A DNA stretch of 33,288 nt from Myxococcota bacterium (GTDB lineage: Bacteria > Myxococcota_A > UBA9160 > UBA4427), in contig JAQWRT010000007.1 in NCBI GenBank assembly GCA_029243605.1, forward strand, positions 1 to 33,288. Direction: 5' to 3'. The notes under the pieces are model-generated. The model did no database searches, had not been told where the DNA came from, and saw only the letters and a program-made list of their open reading frames with translations. The position numbers and the translations under genes were made by a program. The stretch's first letter is position 1, and each line of letters starts with the position of its first letter. Below, in pieces: positions 1 to 8,472 of the stretch.

Positions 1-1947
1 ATGTGGGTGGGCGATTGGCCTTCCGAGACCCGGGAGATCGTCGATCACTACCGTTCGGTTGCGGAATACGAAGAGTTTTCTGGGCCTCCCGCCATCGCCA
101 ATATCTATGCCCGGGATATTGTCGACTTGAAGGGTGATTGGGAAGCGGTCATCGACCCCTATGGTGCGGGCGATATCGGTGGTATCGCCGCACGCGCCAT
201 GGAGCAGGCCACCCCCAGCGACCTCTCGGAATTTTCTTACCGCAATGGCCTTGTTCTGAAGGTCCCGGGAGATTGGAACACTCAAGATCCCCGGCTTCAC
301 TTCTATCGAGGTGTTGTTTGGTACAAGCGGGAGTTCGAGCATCGACCTGAGGATGATAAGAGAACGTTTATCTGGCTCGGTGCCGCGAATTATCGAGCTT
401 CGGTCTACTTGAACGGTCGCCTGCTTGGTCAGCACGAGGGAGGGTTTACTCCCTTCAATTTTGAGATGACCGGCTCGCTCAATCCCGGGAAGAACCTTCT
501 GGTAGTCCGGGTGGACAACGCGAAGAGTGACGAGGATGTGCCGACGACGCGGACGGATTGGCATAATTATGGCGGCCTGACCCGAGACGTTTTGGTGGTG
601 GATGTCCCGCAAACCTATATCGAGAACTATTCGCTCGAGTGGGTGGGCCGGGAGGGTGGAGGAATCAAGGGCTTCGTTCACTTGGCCGGAGATGGGGCAA
701 ACCAAGCCGTCGAGGTCAGCGTCCCTGAACTGGCTACGACGATCGAGGTGCAGACAGGACCTGACGGTCGGGCCGAGTTCGTGCTGGAGGCAAGCCCTGA
801 GTTGTGGTCGCCCGATAACCCCAAGCTTTACACCGTCAATATTTCCTCGTCTCAAGACCTCGTGAGCGACGAAATTGGGTTTCGAACCGTCTCGGTTGAG
901 GGAAATCAGATTCTCCTCAATGGGTCGCCGATCTTCCTGAAGGGAATTTCCCTTCACGAGGAAGCCGGGCAGGGGAGGGGTCGAGCGCACGATCGTGCCG
1001 ATGCCGAGAGGCTGCTCGGTTGGGCCGAAAGCTTGGGCGTCAACTTTGTCAGGCTCGCTCATTACCCGCATAGTGAATTTATGGCTCGGGTGGCAGACGA
1101 GAAGGGCCTTCTTGTTTGGGAGGAGATCCCGGTTTACTGGAACCTTGATTTCGGGAACCCTTCGACTCTTGGACGCGCACGTCAGCAACTCGTGGAGTTG
1201 ATCGAGAGAGACCGAAACCGGGCTTCGGTGATTCTGTGGAGTATCGGGAATGAAACGCCCTCGGGTGAAGCAAGGCAGCAATTTATGTCTGCGCTGGCTG
1301 CCGAAGTGCGGGAGCGTGACCCTGGAAGGCTCGTCACGGCGGCGATGTTGACATCCGGCGGCGCGATGTTGGATCTCTTTGGTGGCTCTTACCTTCCGGC
1401 GCTGTTCGGCCTGCCTTCGGGTGATTGGGAGTACAGGATACGTGACCCCTTGGCCGATCTGGTCGATGTCCAGGGACTGAATCAGTATTTCGGCTGGTAT
1501 TATAGTGGCGCCCTTGGATTGCTAGGACCATTCTCGAGTCATCACGCGCGCAAGGTAATGCTCGATAATATGCACCGCATTCGAATCGTCAGTGATCGTC
1601 CGGGGCCCCTTGTGGTGAGCGAGATGGGTGCTGGCGCGAAAAGAGGGAAGCGGGCGCCCGAGGAGGATCTCGTTGTTTTTAGCGAGGACTACCAAGCCCT
1701 CGTCTATCGACGGCAGATTGAGATGCTGGAGGCGCAGTCGGGATTAGTCGGCGTTGCGCCCTGGATCCTTAAAGATTTCCGTGCCCCCGGGCGTCTCTAT
1801 CAGGGAACCCAGGACTACTGGAACCGCAAGGGGCTTCTCTCAGACGATGGTGGGCGAAAGCTTGCGTTCGAGGTCTTGCGTTCGTGGTACGAAAAAATGA
1901 ATGTCGATGCCGGGCACTTGGTTGGCGCTAATCGGGCGAAACTCTGA
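1..1947 (+). CDS. Glycoside hydrolase family 2 (beta-glucuronidase/beta-galactosidase-like), possibly 5'-partial
   Basis: Retaining beta-glycosidase of the GH2 family, acting on beta-glucuronides or beta-galactosides. The order is a jelly-roll sugar-binding domain (about 45-210), an Ig-like domain (about 212-300) and a TIM barrel (about 302-648). The acid/base Glu is E418 in WSIGNETP and the nucleophile is E541 in VVSEMGAG. The motif VRLAHYPH (about 350) is typical of the barrel. The tail KDFRAPGR...QDYWNRKGLL resembles bacterial beta-glucuronidases more than LacZ. The frame is open at the left edge and its first Met is at base 1, so an upstream signal peptide may be cut off. It is followed 147 bases later by a P450 gene on the same strand. 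Exact substrate is unresolved. Confidence 0.88.
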   Translation: MWVGDWPSETREIVDHYRSVAEYEEFSGPPAIANIYARDIVDLKGDWEAVIDPYGAGDIGGIAARAMEQATPSDLSEFSYRNGLVLKVPGDWNTQDPRLHFYRGVVWYKREFEHRPEDDKRTFIWLGAANYRASVYLNGRLLGQHEGGFTPFNFEMTGSLNPGKNLLVVRVDNAKSDEDVPTTRTDWHNYGGLTRDVLVVDVPQTYIENYSLEWVGREGGGIKGFVHLAGDGANQAVEVSVPELATTIEVQTGPDGRAEFVLEASPELWSPDNPKLYTVNISSSQDLVSDEIGFRTVSVEGNQILLNGSPIFLKGISLHEEAGQGRGRAHDRADAERLLGWAESLGVNFVRLAHYPHSEFMARVADEKGLLVWEEIPVYWNLDFGNPSTLGRARQQLVELIERDRNRASVILWSIGNETPSGEARQQFMSALAAEVRERDPGRLVTAAMLTSGGAMLDLFGGSYLPALFGLPSGDWEYRIRDPLADLVDVQGLNQYFGWYYSGALGLLGPFSSHHARKVMLDNMHRIRIVSDRPGPLVVSEMGAGAKRGKRAPEEDLVVFSEDYQALVYRRQIEMLEAQSGLVGVAPWILKDFRAPGRLYQGTQDYWNRKGLLSDDGGRKLAFEVLRSWYEKMNVDAGHLVGANRAKL

Positions 1948-2094
1948 GCCGCCAAGTCGGTGGCGCGGAGGCTCTCGCGACCGGCGCGCTCAAACGCTGC
2001 TCATTGGGGAATGTGTTAATTGTGTGAGTGCGGCCCCAGGCGTTTGTGGGGGCCGAACCTCGTTTGAAATAGCCGGCAATAAGGATGAGCGCGT

Positions 2095-3330
2095 ATGGCA
2101 ATCACTGATGAATTTCAGCTGGTGGATCTCGATTATTACGCTGAAAACGGACCCCCCTACGCGCTATGGGATCAACTTCGAGCCGAATCCCCGGTCCATT
2201 GGTGTGACTTCGGGCAGATCGAGCCCTTCTGGGCGATCACGCGCCAAGAAGAGATAAAGGAGATCTCCAGGACTCCGGATGTTTTTCTCAGCGAGCCCGG
2301 GGTGACTCTGATGCCCAGGGTTCCCGTCATTCAAGACGGCGAGGGAATCGGTGCGATGAAGGTTGTGATCGTTACCGATCCGCCTGTCCATCGCGACTTG
2401 AGAAAGGTCGTTAGTCCCTCATTGACGCCGCGAGCGCTGAAGCGAATGCAGGGCGTGATTGCGGAGAGTGCCAAATCCCTGGTCGATGAACTCGCCCGGG
2501 AAGGTGAGGCCGACTTGGCGATGGGGCTCGCAGTCAGCCATCCGTTGCGGATTCTCTCAAAAGCGTTGGGCGTACCCGAAGAGCAGGAACCCCAAGTGCT
2601 AGAGCTCTCAAACCGGCTCTTCGCTCCAGAGGATCTCGAATTGGGTGGAGGGAGAACGAGTCCGGAGGATTTTGCTCAACTCGGACAGGAATTCCTCGAA
2701 CTCTTTCTTCCCATCGTTGAGGACCGCCGAAAAAACCCTCGGGACGACATCGCTAGCATCATTGCGAATGCTCGGATCAACGGCGAGCCCATGGGACCGA
2801 TGGAAACCCTGGGTTACTACCTGATTATCTTCAGTGCAGGACACGATACGACGAAGAATTCACTCGCGGGTGGCTTCGCCCAGTTGATTCAGAATCCGGA
2901 TGAATTCGACAAGGTGAAAGCAGATCTCTCACGGGCTTCGGATGCCGTGGAAGAGATGATTCGTTGGTCTTCGCCCGTGAATTACATGAAGAGGACGGCG
3001 GCTCGTGACACCGTGGTGAACGGCCAGGCGATCCGGGAGGGGGATTCCTTGGTTCTCTTTTATGGTTCGGCTAACCGAGACGAGTCGGTTTTTGACGCCC
3101 CCTATCAGTTCAGTATCGATAGGAATCCGAACCGCCATATCGCGTTTGGTTATGGAGAGCACTTCTGCATGGGGACGCATTTCGCGCGTCAGAGCATGCG
3201 CTCGGTGGTCGAGGAACTCGCGCGGCGCGTAGAATATTGGGAGTTCGCCGCCGAGCCAGAGTGGATTCGGGCGAATTTTGTGGTGGGTTTAAAGCATCTC
3301 CATGTTCGCTACAAAATTCGTGACAGTTGA
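2095..3330 (+). CDS. Cytochrome P450 (bacterial class I, CYP125/CYP142-like group)
   Basis: Soluble haem monooxygenase of 411 aa that needs a ferredoxin partner, not encoded nearby. The I-helix oxygen-activation motif is AGHDTT (A248-T253), the K-helix ExxR is in EEMIRW, and the haem-ligand motif is FGYGEHFCMG with Cys358 as thiolate ligand. The segment SPVNYMKRTAARDT and the following SANRDE resemble the CYP124/125/142 type, which oxidises terpenoid, fatty or sterol side chains; the substrate here is inference. ATG 2095 is preceded by AAGGA nine bases upstream. No membrane anchor. It lies between two glycosidase genes on the same strand, so it may act on the aglycone they release, but nothing proves an operon. 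Confidence 0.93.
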   Translation: MAITDEFQLVDLDYYAENGPPYALWDQLRAESPVHWCDFGQIEPFWAITRQEEIKEISRTPDVFLSEPGVTLMPRVPVIQDGEGIGAMKVVIVTDPPVHRDLRKVVSPSLTPRALKRMQGVIAESAKSLVDELAREGEADLAMGLAVSHPLRILSKALGVPEEQEPQVLELSNRLFAPEDLELGGGRTSPEDFAQLGQEFLELFLPIVEDRRKNPRDDIASIIANARINGEPMGPMETLGYYLIIFSAGHDTTKNSLAGGFAQLIQNPDEFDKVKADLSRASDAVEEMIRWSSPVNYMKRTAARDTVVNGQAIREGDSLVLFYGSANRDESVFDAPYQFSIDRNPNRHIAFGYGEHFCMGTHFARQSMRSVVEELARRVEYWEFAAEPEWIRANFVVGLKHLHVRYKIRDS

Positions 3331-3408
3331 TTTTGAAACTCAAAAACTTGCAGTGAGCGGTGGCCTCGTTCTTTGGGGAGCCTTCTAGCTGTTCACCGGA
3401 GAAACCTT

Positions 3409-4758
3409 GTGTCCATTCGAATCGTTCTGATCGGCGCCGGCAGCGCTCAATTTGGCTTCGACATGCTCGGAGATATATTTCAGAGTGCCCCCCTCGCTGA
3501 GGCAGAAGTGGTGCTCCACGACATCGATGAACTGGCGCTTGCCCGGGTTAAGCGCGCCGGAGACCAATTTATCTCCGACCACGGCCTGAAGGTCAGATTG
3601 CTGGCGACGACGGACAGGTCTGAAGCGCTTCAAGGTGCGAGTTTTTGCGTCATCTCGATCGAAGTCGGTGACCGCTTCGCTCTCTGGGAGCAAGATCGAA
3701 CTATCCCGCAGCAATTCGGTTTCAGGCAGGTCTTCGGTGAGAACGGTGGGCCCGGGGGGTTATTCCATTCGCTTCGAGTGGTCCCGCCGATTCTCGAGAT
3801 CTGTGCCGATATCGAGCGGATTTGTCCCGATGCGTGGGTGTTCAATTACAGCAATCCCATGAGCCGAATCTGTACCACCGTGCATCGTCGATTCCCCGAT
3901 GTGAAGCTCGTGGGGCTTTGCCACGAGATTGCTTCGCTCAATCAGCATTTGCCCAAAATGCTCGACACGTCGATGGCGAATATCGAATTTCGGGCGGGAG
4001 GACTGAACCATTTCAGTGTGCTGGTGGAGGCGCGCTATCGCGATAGCGGGAAAGATGCCTACCAGGATGTGTTGGAGCGGGCGCCGGACTACTTTGAAAA
4101 TCTTCCGGCGTTCGGAAGTATTCTCAAACAACTGACTGATCAGGAGGCTGGATCCACGCCGGGGAGCGAGCCTGCGCTTCGAGAAGGTGCGAGTGCTTGG
4201 GCGGAGCGTGGTGTTTTTAGGGAGTTGATCGAGAAATTTAGGGTCCTTCCGATTACCACTGATAGCCATATCGGTGAGTACGTGCAGTGGGCGCATGACG
4301 CGGCCGATCATAAGGGCATTCTCGACTTCTATATCTACTACAAGAAGTGGGTGATGCGCGGGGACCCCCAGATTCGGGAGACTCGGACCGAACGACTGGT
4401 GGAAATTATCGAAGGCATGCTTCTCGATCGGCGCTACGAGGAAGCTGCTGTCAATATCCCGAATCGTGGCTTGATTCCCAGCCTTCCGGAATTCATGGTC
4501 GTGGAAGTTCCTGCTTGGGTGGATGCCAGCGGCATCGACGGGATCCCGTTGGACGCGATGCCCAAGGGCTTCGCGGGTCTACTCACCAATCAAGTCGCCG
4601 TGCACGATCTGACGGCGGAGGCGATCCTGAACGCCTCGAAGGAGGCGGCCATCCAAGCGCTCTTGGTCGATGTCAATGTCGATCGGGTGGCTCCTGTGGC
4701 CGATATGGTCGATATGATGATCTCGCAGCAGGCCGAGTATCTAGGCTACTTGAAGTAG
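3409..4758 (+). CDS. Glycoside hydrolase family 4, NAD+/Mn2+-dependent (alpha-glucosidase/alpha-galacturonidase-like)
   Basis: GH4 enzymes cleave glycosides by an NAD+-dependent oxidation/elimination cycle with a divalent metal. The Rossmann motif is VLIGAGSAQFG at the N-terminus. The metal-ligand Cys and His are C171 (in CHE) and H201 (in LNHFS), matching family positions closely, and NPM (about 150) contacts the sugar. CHE followed by Ile is nearest the CHEV signature of GH4 alpha-glucosidases, and a galacturonidase of LplD type is an alternative. I chose GTG 3409 because GGAGA lies six bases upstream and the Rossmann strand follows at once; the frame is open to TTG 3373 without a good ribosome site. 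At 449 aa it is full length. Confidence 0.9.
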   Translation: MSIRIVLIGAGSAQFGFDMLGDIFQSAPLAEAEVVLHDIDELALARVKRAGDQFISDHGLKVRLLATTDRSEALQGASFCVISIEVGDRFALWEQDRTIPQQFGFRQVFGENGGPGGLFHSLRVVPPILEICADIERICPDAWVFNYSNPMSRICTTVHRRFPDVKLVGLCHEIASLNQHLPKMLDTSMANIEFRAGGLNHFSVLVEARYRDSGKDAYQDVLERAPDYFENLPAFGSILKQLTDQEAGSTPGSEPALREGASAWAERGVFRELIEKFRVLPITTDSHIGEYVQWAHDAADHKGILDFYIYYKKWVMRGDPQIRETRTERLVEIIEGMLLDRRYEEAAVNIPNRGLIPSLPEFMVVEVPAWVDASGIDGIPLDAMPKGFAGLLTNQVAVHDLTAEAILNASKEAAIQALLVDVNVDRVAPVADMVDMMISQQAEYLGYLK

Positions 4759-4842
4759 CGGCTCGGGAATGGCTGTAGGATTTTCCGAATCGGATTCTGG
4801 GGTTGAGTTGAGCGCGGTCTATCTCTCGGTTACCCTTCATCC

Positions 4843-6636
4843 GTGAGGACTCCCGGTTTAACTCGTGCGGTCCCGAAGCGCCGCATCCTACGAATGCTGA
4901 GCCTTTTGGTTGGGGTGGCGGCCCTTAGCTTTCCCTGGGACGCCAGTCGTGGTGCCCAGGCTCTCGATTCCTCCGCTGCCGCTAAAGGAAACCAGTTCGT
5001 TCGCGTTCCCTTCGCGGATCCGGGTTTGGGGAATCGTATTCTTATTTCCTTTGAGGGCTCGATGGTGCGTACGGATAAGCTGGAGGGGTATCACGTCCTC
5101 TACGTAGGCCCGGAAGAAATCGCCAAGCTGAACGAAGCGGGGCTGGAGGTCATCCCGTCTCCCCTGGATGAACCCGTTCCCCTGCGGCTTCCCGGGTATC
5201 CCTGTTACGAAACCGTCGAGGAAACCAACCTCGCCGCAGAGGCCATGGTTTCGACCTCGCCCGGGTTGGCGAGCTTGGTGGATATCGGGGATTCATGGGA
5301 AAAGGCCACGGGCCAAGGGGGGTACGATCTACGGGTGATTCGCCTGGGGAACGTTGAAGTGGCAGGCCCTAAGCCCTCTCTTTTCTTGCTTTGCGGTCTT
5401 CATGCTCGTGAGTACGCGACGACGCCCTTGTGTCTCGCTTTCGCTGAATCCCTGTTGGATGGATATGGGAGCGACGCCGATGCGACATGGCTTCTGGATC
5501 ACCACGAAGTCCATATTCTTCTGAACGGGAATCCGGACGGTCGAAAATGGGCAGAGTCGGGGTTCTTCTGGCGGAAAAATACGAACCAGAACTATTGCTC
5601 ACCTCTGAGCAGTGATCGTGGAGCGGACCTGAATCGAAATTTTCCTTTTCAGTGGGATTGTTGTGGTGGCGGAAGCAATTTCGAGTGCTCGTCGACTTAT
5701 CGCGGGCCGGTTCCTGAGTCGGAGCCCGAGACCCAGGCGATTGTCGACTATATGCGCTCGATTTTCCCCGACCAGCGTGGCCCCGGGCTCAGCGCGGCTG
5801 CGCCTGCGGATGCCACGGGTATTTTTATCGACGTGCATTCCTATGGAGAACTCGTGCTGTGGCCCTGGGGTTTTGCGACTTCCCAGGCTCCGAATGCACT
5901 CGGGCTCCAGACCCTCGGCCGAAAGCTGGCGTATTGGAATCAGTACTCTCCGGAGCAATCCATCGGTCTCTACCCCGTTGATGGAGCCACCGACGATTTT
6001 GGCTACGGCGATCTGGGTGTTGCAGCTTTCACTTTCGAGTTGGGCACGGCTTTTTTCCAGTCCTGCTCGGCGTTTGAGCAGACGGTTGTCCCGGACAATC
6101 TCCCCTCATTTCTCTACGCAGCCAAGGCGGCTCGGGCACCCTATATGAGCCCTGCCGGGCCCGAGGTCACTGCCCTGGCCTTGGACGTGGAAGTCGCTGT
6201 TGCGGGTGAGTCGGTCGAGATCTTGGCGACCCTGGACGACGGTCTTTTTAATCAGGTCAACGGTTCCGAGCCGATTCAAGCCATTGTGGGAGCTGAGTTT
6301 TATGTCGACGAACCTCCCTGGGGTACCGGATTTCCTCATTCGTTGGCCCCAGCGGACGGGGCCTTCGATTCGGCTGCCGAGTCGGTCTCGGGGTCGATGG
6401 ATACCTCGGGGATGACGGCGGGTCGGCATATCATCTTTGTTCGCGGACAGGATGGAAGTGGGAATTGGGGAGTGGTTCGCGCTGCCTTCATTCAAATTGA
6501 AGAACCGGAGGAGCTGCCGGGACTCGGCTGGATCGGCCAAGCCCTGCTGGGAGGCGCTGTGTTCCTAACCGGCTCGCGGCATGCTTTTCGGCGCCATGAG
6601 ACCCCGAGCGAGCCTCCCTCTGCCGCCGCCGAATGA
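4843..6636 (+). CDS. Secreted zinc carboxypeptidase, peptidase family M14, with C-terminal membrane anchor
   Basis: Metallocarboxypeptidase that removes C-terminal residues from peptides outside the cytoplasm. A KRR-then-hydrophobic signal peptide ends near residue 41 (GAQA). Zinc ligands are H187 and E190 (HARE) and H332 (VHSYGE); substrate-binding N264-R265 lie in DLNRNF, and the catalytic Glu is E399 in FTFELGT. After the catalytic domain (about 130-430) comes a beta-rich region with a possible Ig-like fold. The end has a short LPGLGWIG motif, a hydrophobic stretch and a basic cluster (RHAFRRH), like an IPTL/PEP-type sorting tail. GTG 4843 has no clear ribosome site, so the start could lie slightly downstream (ATG 4894). 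It converges with the MFS gene, 35 bases away. Confidence 0.9.
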   Translation: MRTPGLTRAVPKRRILRMLSLLVGVAALSFPWDASRGAQALDSSAAAKGNQFVRVPFADPGLGNRILISFEGSMVRTDKLEGYHVLYVGPEEIAKLNEAGLEVIPSPLDEPVPLRLPGYPCYETVEETNLAAEAMVSTSPGLASLVDIGDSWEKATGQGGYDLRVIRLGNVEVAGPKPSLFLLCGLHAREYATTPLCLAFAESLLDGYGSDADATWLLDHHEVHILLNGNPDGRKWAESGFFWRKNTNQNYCSPLSSDRGADLNRNFPFQWDCCGGGSNFECSSTYRGPVPESEPETQAIVDYMRSIFPDQRGPGLSAAAPADATGIFIDVHSYGELVLWPWGFATSQAPNALGLQTLGRKLAYWNQYSPEQSIGLYPVDGATDDFGYGDLGVAAFTFELGTAFFQSCSAFEQTVVPDNLPSFLYAAKAARAPYMSPAGPEVTALALDVEVAVAGESVEILATLDDGLFNQVNGSEPIQAIVGAEFYVDEPPWGTGFPHSLAPADGAFDSAAESVSGSMDTSGMTAGRHIIFVRGQDGSGNWGVVRAAFIQIEEPEELPGLGWIGQALLGGAVFLTGSRHAFRRHETPSEPPSAAAE

Positions 6637-6648
6637 TCTGCTTTGGGG

Positions 6649-6668
6649 CGAGGGTTCACGGCCCCTCG
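6649..6668. terminator. Candidate bidirectional terminator hairpin between convergent genes
   Basis: CGAGGG (6649-6654) and CCCTCG (6663-6668) form a perfect 6-bp stem with an 8-base loop in the 35-base gap between the M14 peptidase and the convergent MFS gene. There is no U-tract on either side, so the terminator role is a guess from position. Confidence 0.3.
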
Positions 6669-6671
6669 GGC

Positions 6672-8021
6672 CTATTCGAGGGTGGTGCCTGTCTGGTTGG
6701 AGATGAGCCCGATCAGCGCGGCTGTGACTAGCCCGGTGGCGGCCATGGTGAAGAAGGCGCCTTCGAAGCCATAGACCGCTTCGACCCCGAGAATGATCTG
6801 TCCACAGAAGGCACCGCCGAGGTGGCCGAAACCATCGCTGAGCGAGACACCTGTGGCGCGCACACGAGTCGGGAAATTCTCTCCTGTGATGGTATAGAGG
6901 ATGGGAATCAGGAAGCCGATGGTGAAGGAGGCGATGAAGCCCAGGGCCGGAATCGTCAAGGGCGATGCATAGACTCCGATCCCGAGTAGGGTGGCCGCCC
7001 AAACCAGAGCCAAGCTGGCTGCGGTACGACGACGGTCGATCCGGTCGCTGCAGTACACGGCGGCCAGGGCCCCCGCGACGAAGCCCAGTCCGGTCATGGT
7101 CAGCGAGGCGATGCTTTGTTCGAGGCTGAATCCGTGCTTGGCAAAGAGCTCGGGCGCTAGGGTGAGCCAGCCGTAATTGCCCACGTAATAGATGAACCAG
7201 ACCAGGCCGAGCAGGAGTAAGCGCCCCAGAAAGGGCGGTGTCAGGAGCGCGCGGAGCCCCTGGATTTCCTGGGAGGCCACGGCTTCCGTCGCGCCTTCGG
7301 GCACGGGTCCGAGGGGCTGCCCGAGTCGTTTCTCGGCGAACGCCTCTGCTTCAAGGAGAGTCACCTTGGCTTCTTTGAGGCGTCCCTCGTTCACGAGCCA
7401 GTGGATCGAGTCCGGGAGCCCCCGACGCATGAAGCCGATGGCGAGTCCGCCGAGAGCGCCGGCGACAAAAAGAAGGCGCCAGCCCCAGGCATAATGGGGA
7501 ACGATCTGGAGTGCCAGAATGGGGACAACCGCGAAACCCGTGAAAGCGGCGACGATTGTCCAGCCGGTGTAGCGCCCCCGGAGCGGGGCGGGCGAGAGTT
7601 CCGCCATGTAGGTTGTGACCAGTGCGATCTCGGCGCCGATTCCCATGCCAGAAATGAAGCGCCAGAAGACGAGCTCGCCCAGGCTGGAACTCGTGGCGGA
7701 GAGAAGCGAGCCCACGGAGAAGGCGGCCACCGAGAGCAGCAAGCTGATTCGTCGCCCGTAGCGATCGGCGATCCGACTATCGAGGAAAGAGCCGAGGATA
7801 TATCCGATCAAGCCGCTGGTAATCGACCAGGAGGCCATCTCGGCCGAGACCTTGAACTGCTCGGAGATGACAGGAAGGGCAAACCCGATGGTGACAATGT
7901 CGAAGTAGGCGAAGAAAAATCCGGCGCCCACGACGGCCAAAACCGAGCGGGGATAGGGCCAGACGGGGATTCGATCGAGTCGCGCGAGCAGTTCTGCTCC
8001 AGGGCGTGACGAATGATCCAT
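6672..8021 (-). CDS. Major facilitator superfamily transporter (sugar-porter/SV2/AAHS-like)
   Basis: Inner-membrane secondary carrier of 449 aa with about 12 predicted helices. The loop 2-3 signature DRYGRR is present (about 84-89), as is a helix 4 with RFISGMGIGAE and the ELSPAPLRGR motif after it. A central cytoplasmic loop (about 205-260) divides the halves, and ENFPTRVRATG (about 375) is the mirror motif in the C-terminal half. This pattern fits MFS carriers for organic acids or aromatic compounds; the substrate cannot be read. ATG 8021 has AAGGAG nine bases upstream. It is divergent from the small protein/NCS1 pair, with a 238-base shared upstream region. Confidence 0.9.
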   Translation of the reverse strand: MDHSSRPGAELLARLDRIPVWPYPRSVLAVVGAGFFFAYFDIVTIGFALPVISEQFKVSAEMASWSITSGLIGYILGSFLDSRIADRYGRRISLLLSVAAFSVGSLLSATSSSLGELVFWRFISGMGIGAEIALVTTYMAELSPAPLRGRYTGWTIVAAFTGFAVVPILALQIVPHYAWGWRLLFVAGALGGLAIGFMRRGLPDSIHWLVNEGRLKEAKVTLLEAEAFAEKRLGQPLGPVPEGATEAVASQEIQGLRALLTPPFLGRLLLLGLVWFIYYVGNYGWLTLAPELFAKHGFSLEQSIASLTMTGLGFVAGALAAVYCSDRIDRRRTAASLALVWAATLLGIGVYASPLTIPALGFIASFTIGFLIPILYTITGENFPTRVRATGVSLSDGFGHLGGAFCGQIILGVEAVYGFEGAFFTMAATGLVTAALIGLISNQTGTTLE

Positions 8022-8259
8022 AGACGTGACTCCTTGTGGCGGTCAAAGGGATAGGGTCAGTCAGGGTTCAATCTACCCCGGGGCAGGAGAACCTACGATC
8101 TGTTCAGGGAAGTATAGGCTAGTTAGAGTTTTTTTTTGCGGACTTGGCTGGGTTGGGGCCGCTCCTGGTTTTCGATGCTGCGAAGTCGGGGTAGAGTCGC
8201 TGGGTAGGACAGTCGAGAGGAAGCGAGTTCGCCGCTTTCCGATGTAAGGAGGTGCCTTG
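8022..8259. promoter_or_regulatory. Divergent upstream region between MFS and the NCS1 pair
   Basis: This 238-base gap must hold promoters for both directions. It has a run of nine T (8129-8137) next to an AT-rich stretch with TATAGGCT (about 8113). No hairpin precedes the T-run, so it is not a terminator. No convincing -35/-10 pair or operator can be assigned. Confidence 0.4.
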
Positions 8260-8472
8260 ATGGATCCGAATGGGCGAGCGGGGGCAAATAACCGCTCTGA
8301 AGAGAGAATGGCCGCGCAGGCTCAAAGGGTCGCCGAGCTGGAGCATCGTATTCGTGCCCTGAGCGAACTCGGTGATGCCGAACTCGGGGAGTTTACGAGA
8401 CTGGACTGGGTTCTCCTTCTCGTTCTTGGGGCCGCAGTCCCGCTGGCCGTGCTCTATTGGGGTGCGCCGTGA
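8260..8472 (+). CDS. Small single-helix membrane protein translationally coupled to NCS1 transporter
   Basis: A 70-aa protein of unknown function. Residues about 15-47 are charged and heptad-like (AAQAQRVAELEHRIRALSEL), suggesting a short coiled coil; residues about 49-68 are one hydrophobic helix (WVLLLVLGAAVPLAVLYWG). ATG 8260 is set by a perfect AAGGAGGT at 8246-8253 with six bases of spacing, an unusually strong site here. Its TGA overlaps the GTG start of the following transporter by GTGA, so the two should be made together. I infer an accessory subunit or assembly factor of the transporter, by analogy with other small partners of secondary carriers. No family recognised. Confidence 0.75.
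   Translation: MDPNGRAGANNRSEERMAAQAQRVAELEHRIRALSELGDAELGEFTRLDWVLLLVLGAAVPLAVLYWGAP

Noticed and set aside
8129..8137. T-run as a terminator
   Set aside because: No stable hairpin before it, and it lies between divergent genes where no transcript is expected to end.
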